Source of the DNA: an uncultured SAR86 cluster bacterium
GTDB lineage: Bacteria > Pseudomonadota > Gammaproteobacteria > Magnimaribacterales > TMED112
DNA length: 33,194 bases
Reading direction: 5' to 3'
Assembly: GCA_902563885.1 (NCBI GenBank)
Contig: CACEYZ010000011.1
Coordinates: 1 to 33,194, forward strand
The notes below the pieces were generated by a model. The model did not search any database. It saw only the letters and a list, made by a program, of their open reading frames with translations, and was not told the origin of the DNA. The position numbers and the translations under genes were made by a program. How positions within the stretch are numbered: position 1 is the first letter of the stretch; each line of letters starts with the position of its first letter. Of this stretch, positions 32,600-33,194 are shown in pieces.

Positions 32600-33194
32600 A
32601 GTTAGCGTAATAATCCCGACTTTTAATGAATCTCAGAACATTCTCAGAGTCATCAATGAAATAGAGAATGCTCTGAAAAATTGCGATTATGAGATTATTG
32701 TTGTTGACGATAATAGCCCAGATGGAACTGCTAAGACAGTAAAGAAATATACAACATCTAATAGCAGAGTTTCCTGTATCAAGAGAACTTGGAGAAAAGG
32801 ACTTTCCTCAGCAGTTGTAGAGGGTTACGCATTATCTACAAAAAAACATATTTGTGTGATTGATGGTGATGGACAGCACGACCCTAAAAATTTGGAGCTT
32901 TTCGTTGAAGCCTTTAAGAATAATGAAGTAGATATTGTAATTGGTTCAAGATTCTTGAATAAAAGTGAAACACATGGATTATCAACTGCCAGAAATACAT
33001 TAAGTAATCTAGGGATAAAAATTACAAATTTCTTTTTAAGTAGAAAAGTTACGGACCCTCTATCTGGTTTTTTCATGATAACGAATCAAAAGTTTGGCGA
33101 TCTGCAAGAGAAATTATATAAAGATGGTTTTAAAATTCTGTTTGACCTTCTGATGCTAAATAAACAATTGAGGGTGAAAGAAGTTGGAATAGAT
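32592..33194 (+). CDS. GT2 glycosyltransferase, polyprenyl-phosphate mannose synthase-like, 5' part
   Basis: The visible 201 residues start at ATG 32592, eight bases inside ychF, and run off the window. The GT-A fold is clear: VSVIIPTFNESQNI (5-18), YEIIVVDDNSPDGTAKTV, KRTWRKGLSSAVVEGY, the metal-binding IDGDGQHDPKNLE, VIGSRFL and the TDPLSGFFM signature of dolichyl-phosphate mannose synthase-like enzymes. These move mannose or glucose from a nucleotide sugar to a polyprenyl phosphate on the cytoplasmic face. Any C-terminal membrane domain lies outside the window. It departs from the conserved gene order and starts a different region. Confidence 0.93.
   Translation, partial: MFEVSVIIPTFNESQNILRVINEIENALKNCDYEIIVVDDNSPDGTAKTVKKYTTSNSRVSCIKRTWRKGLSSAVVEGYALSTKKHICVIDGDGQHDPKNLELFVEAFKNNEVDIVIGSRFLNKSETHGLSTARNTLSNLGIKITNFFLSRKVTDPLSGFFMITNQKFGDLQEKLYKDGFKILFDLLMLNKQLRVKEVGID

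Noticed and set aside
1-33194. CRISPR arrays, transposases, prophage genes or toxin-antitoxin pairs
   Set aside because: No regularly spaced repeats and no such protein motifs were found; the only recombinase-like sequence is the petA extension.

Overview
The window is a gene-dense, AT-rich chromosomal segment of a gammaproteobacterium. Gene content and order are gammaproteobacterial: rsmI-rnpB, rplM-rpsI-petABC-sspA, degS-murA-mlaC/kdsD-lptA-lptB, mreBCD-yhdP/gatCAB, moeB-prmC-prfA-hemA/ispE-tRNA-Gln-prs-rplY-pth-ychF. From memory, this matches blocks that Pseudomonas holds in the same local order, with many genes removed. Low GC, short or negative intergenic distances, shortened proteins and missing operon members suggest a streamlined marine lineage such as SAR86. 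That placement is inference and not proven here.

Layout. 1-886: 5' part of ftsZ, then rnpB, both on the minus strand. 899-2263: rsmI diverging from a small exported protein whose position and C-terminus suggest a reduced LpoA. 2266-6581: minus-strand operon rplM-rpsI-petA-petB-petC-sspA. 6637-9459: degS, convergent with murA, preceded by a lone mlaC. 9479-12894: kdsD-lptA-lptB-mgtE on the plus strand. 12883-17162: mreB-mreC-mreD-yhdP on the minus strand. 17212-20332: gatC-gatA-gatB. 20368-28272: an eight-gene minus-strand operon that starts with hemA-prfA-prmC-moeB and continues into a GH84 glycosidase, an acyl-CoA synthetase, a MaoC dehydratase and a paraoxonase-like lipoprotein. 28392-33194: ispE, tRNA-Gln, prs, rplY, pth, ychF and the 5' part of a GT2 glycosyltransferase.

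The genes serve envelope growth (ftsZ, murA, mreBCD, yhdP, mlaC, kdsD, lptAB), respiration (petABC), protein synthesis and its quality (rplM, rpsI, gatCAB, prfA, prmC, rplY, pth, ychF, rsmI, rnpB), and precursor supply (hemA, ispE, prs).

The most unusual locus is petA. The Rieske protein is preceded in frame by about 80-100 residues resembling the arm-type DNA-binding domain of tyrosine recombinases. The petA promoter region carries a cluster of TTTTGAACAC-type inverted repeats: a perfect 16-bp-arm palindrome abuts the -35 box and a second palindrome covers the start codons. A near-copy of the motif lies inside petA just before the Tat signal, so the extra segment is bracketed by 14-bp direct repeats. 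Second in interest is a cytoplasmic GH84 (O-GlcNAcase-type) enzyme, with its active-site residues intact, in the heme/translation-termination operon. No CRISPR array, intact transposase or prophage was seen.
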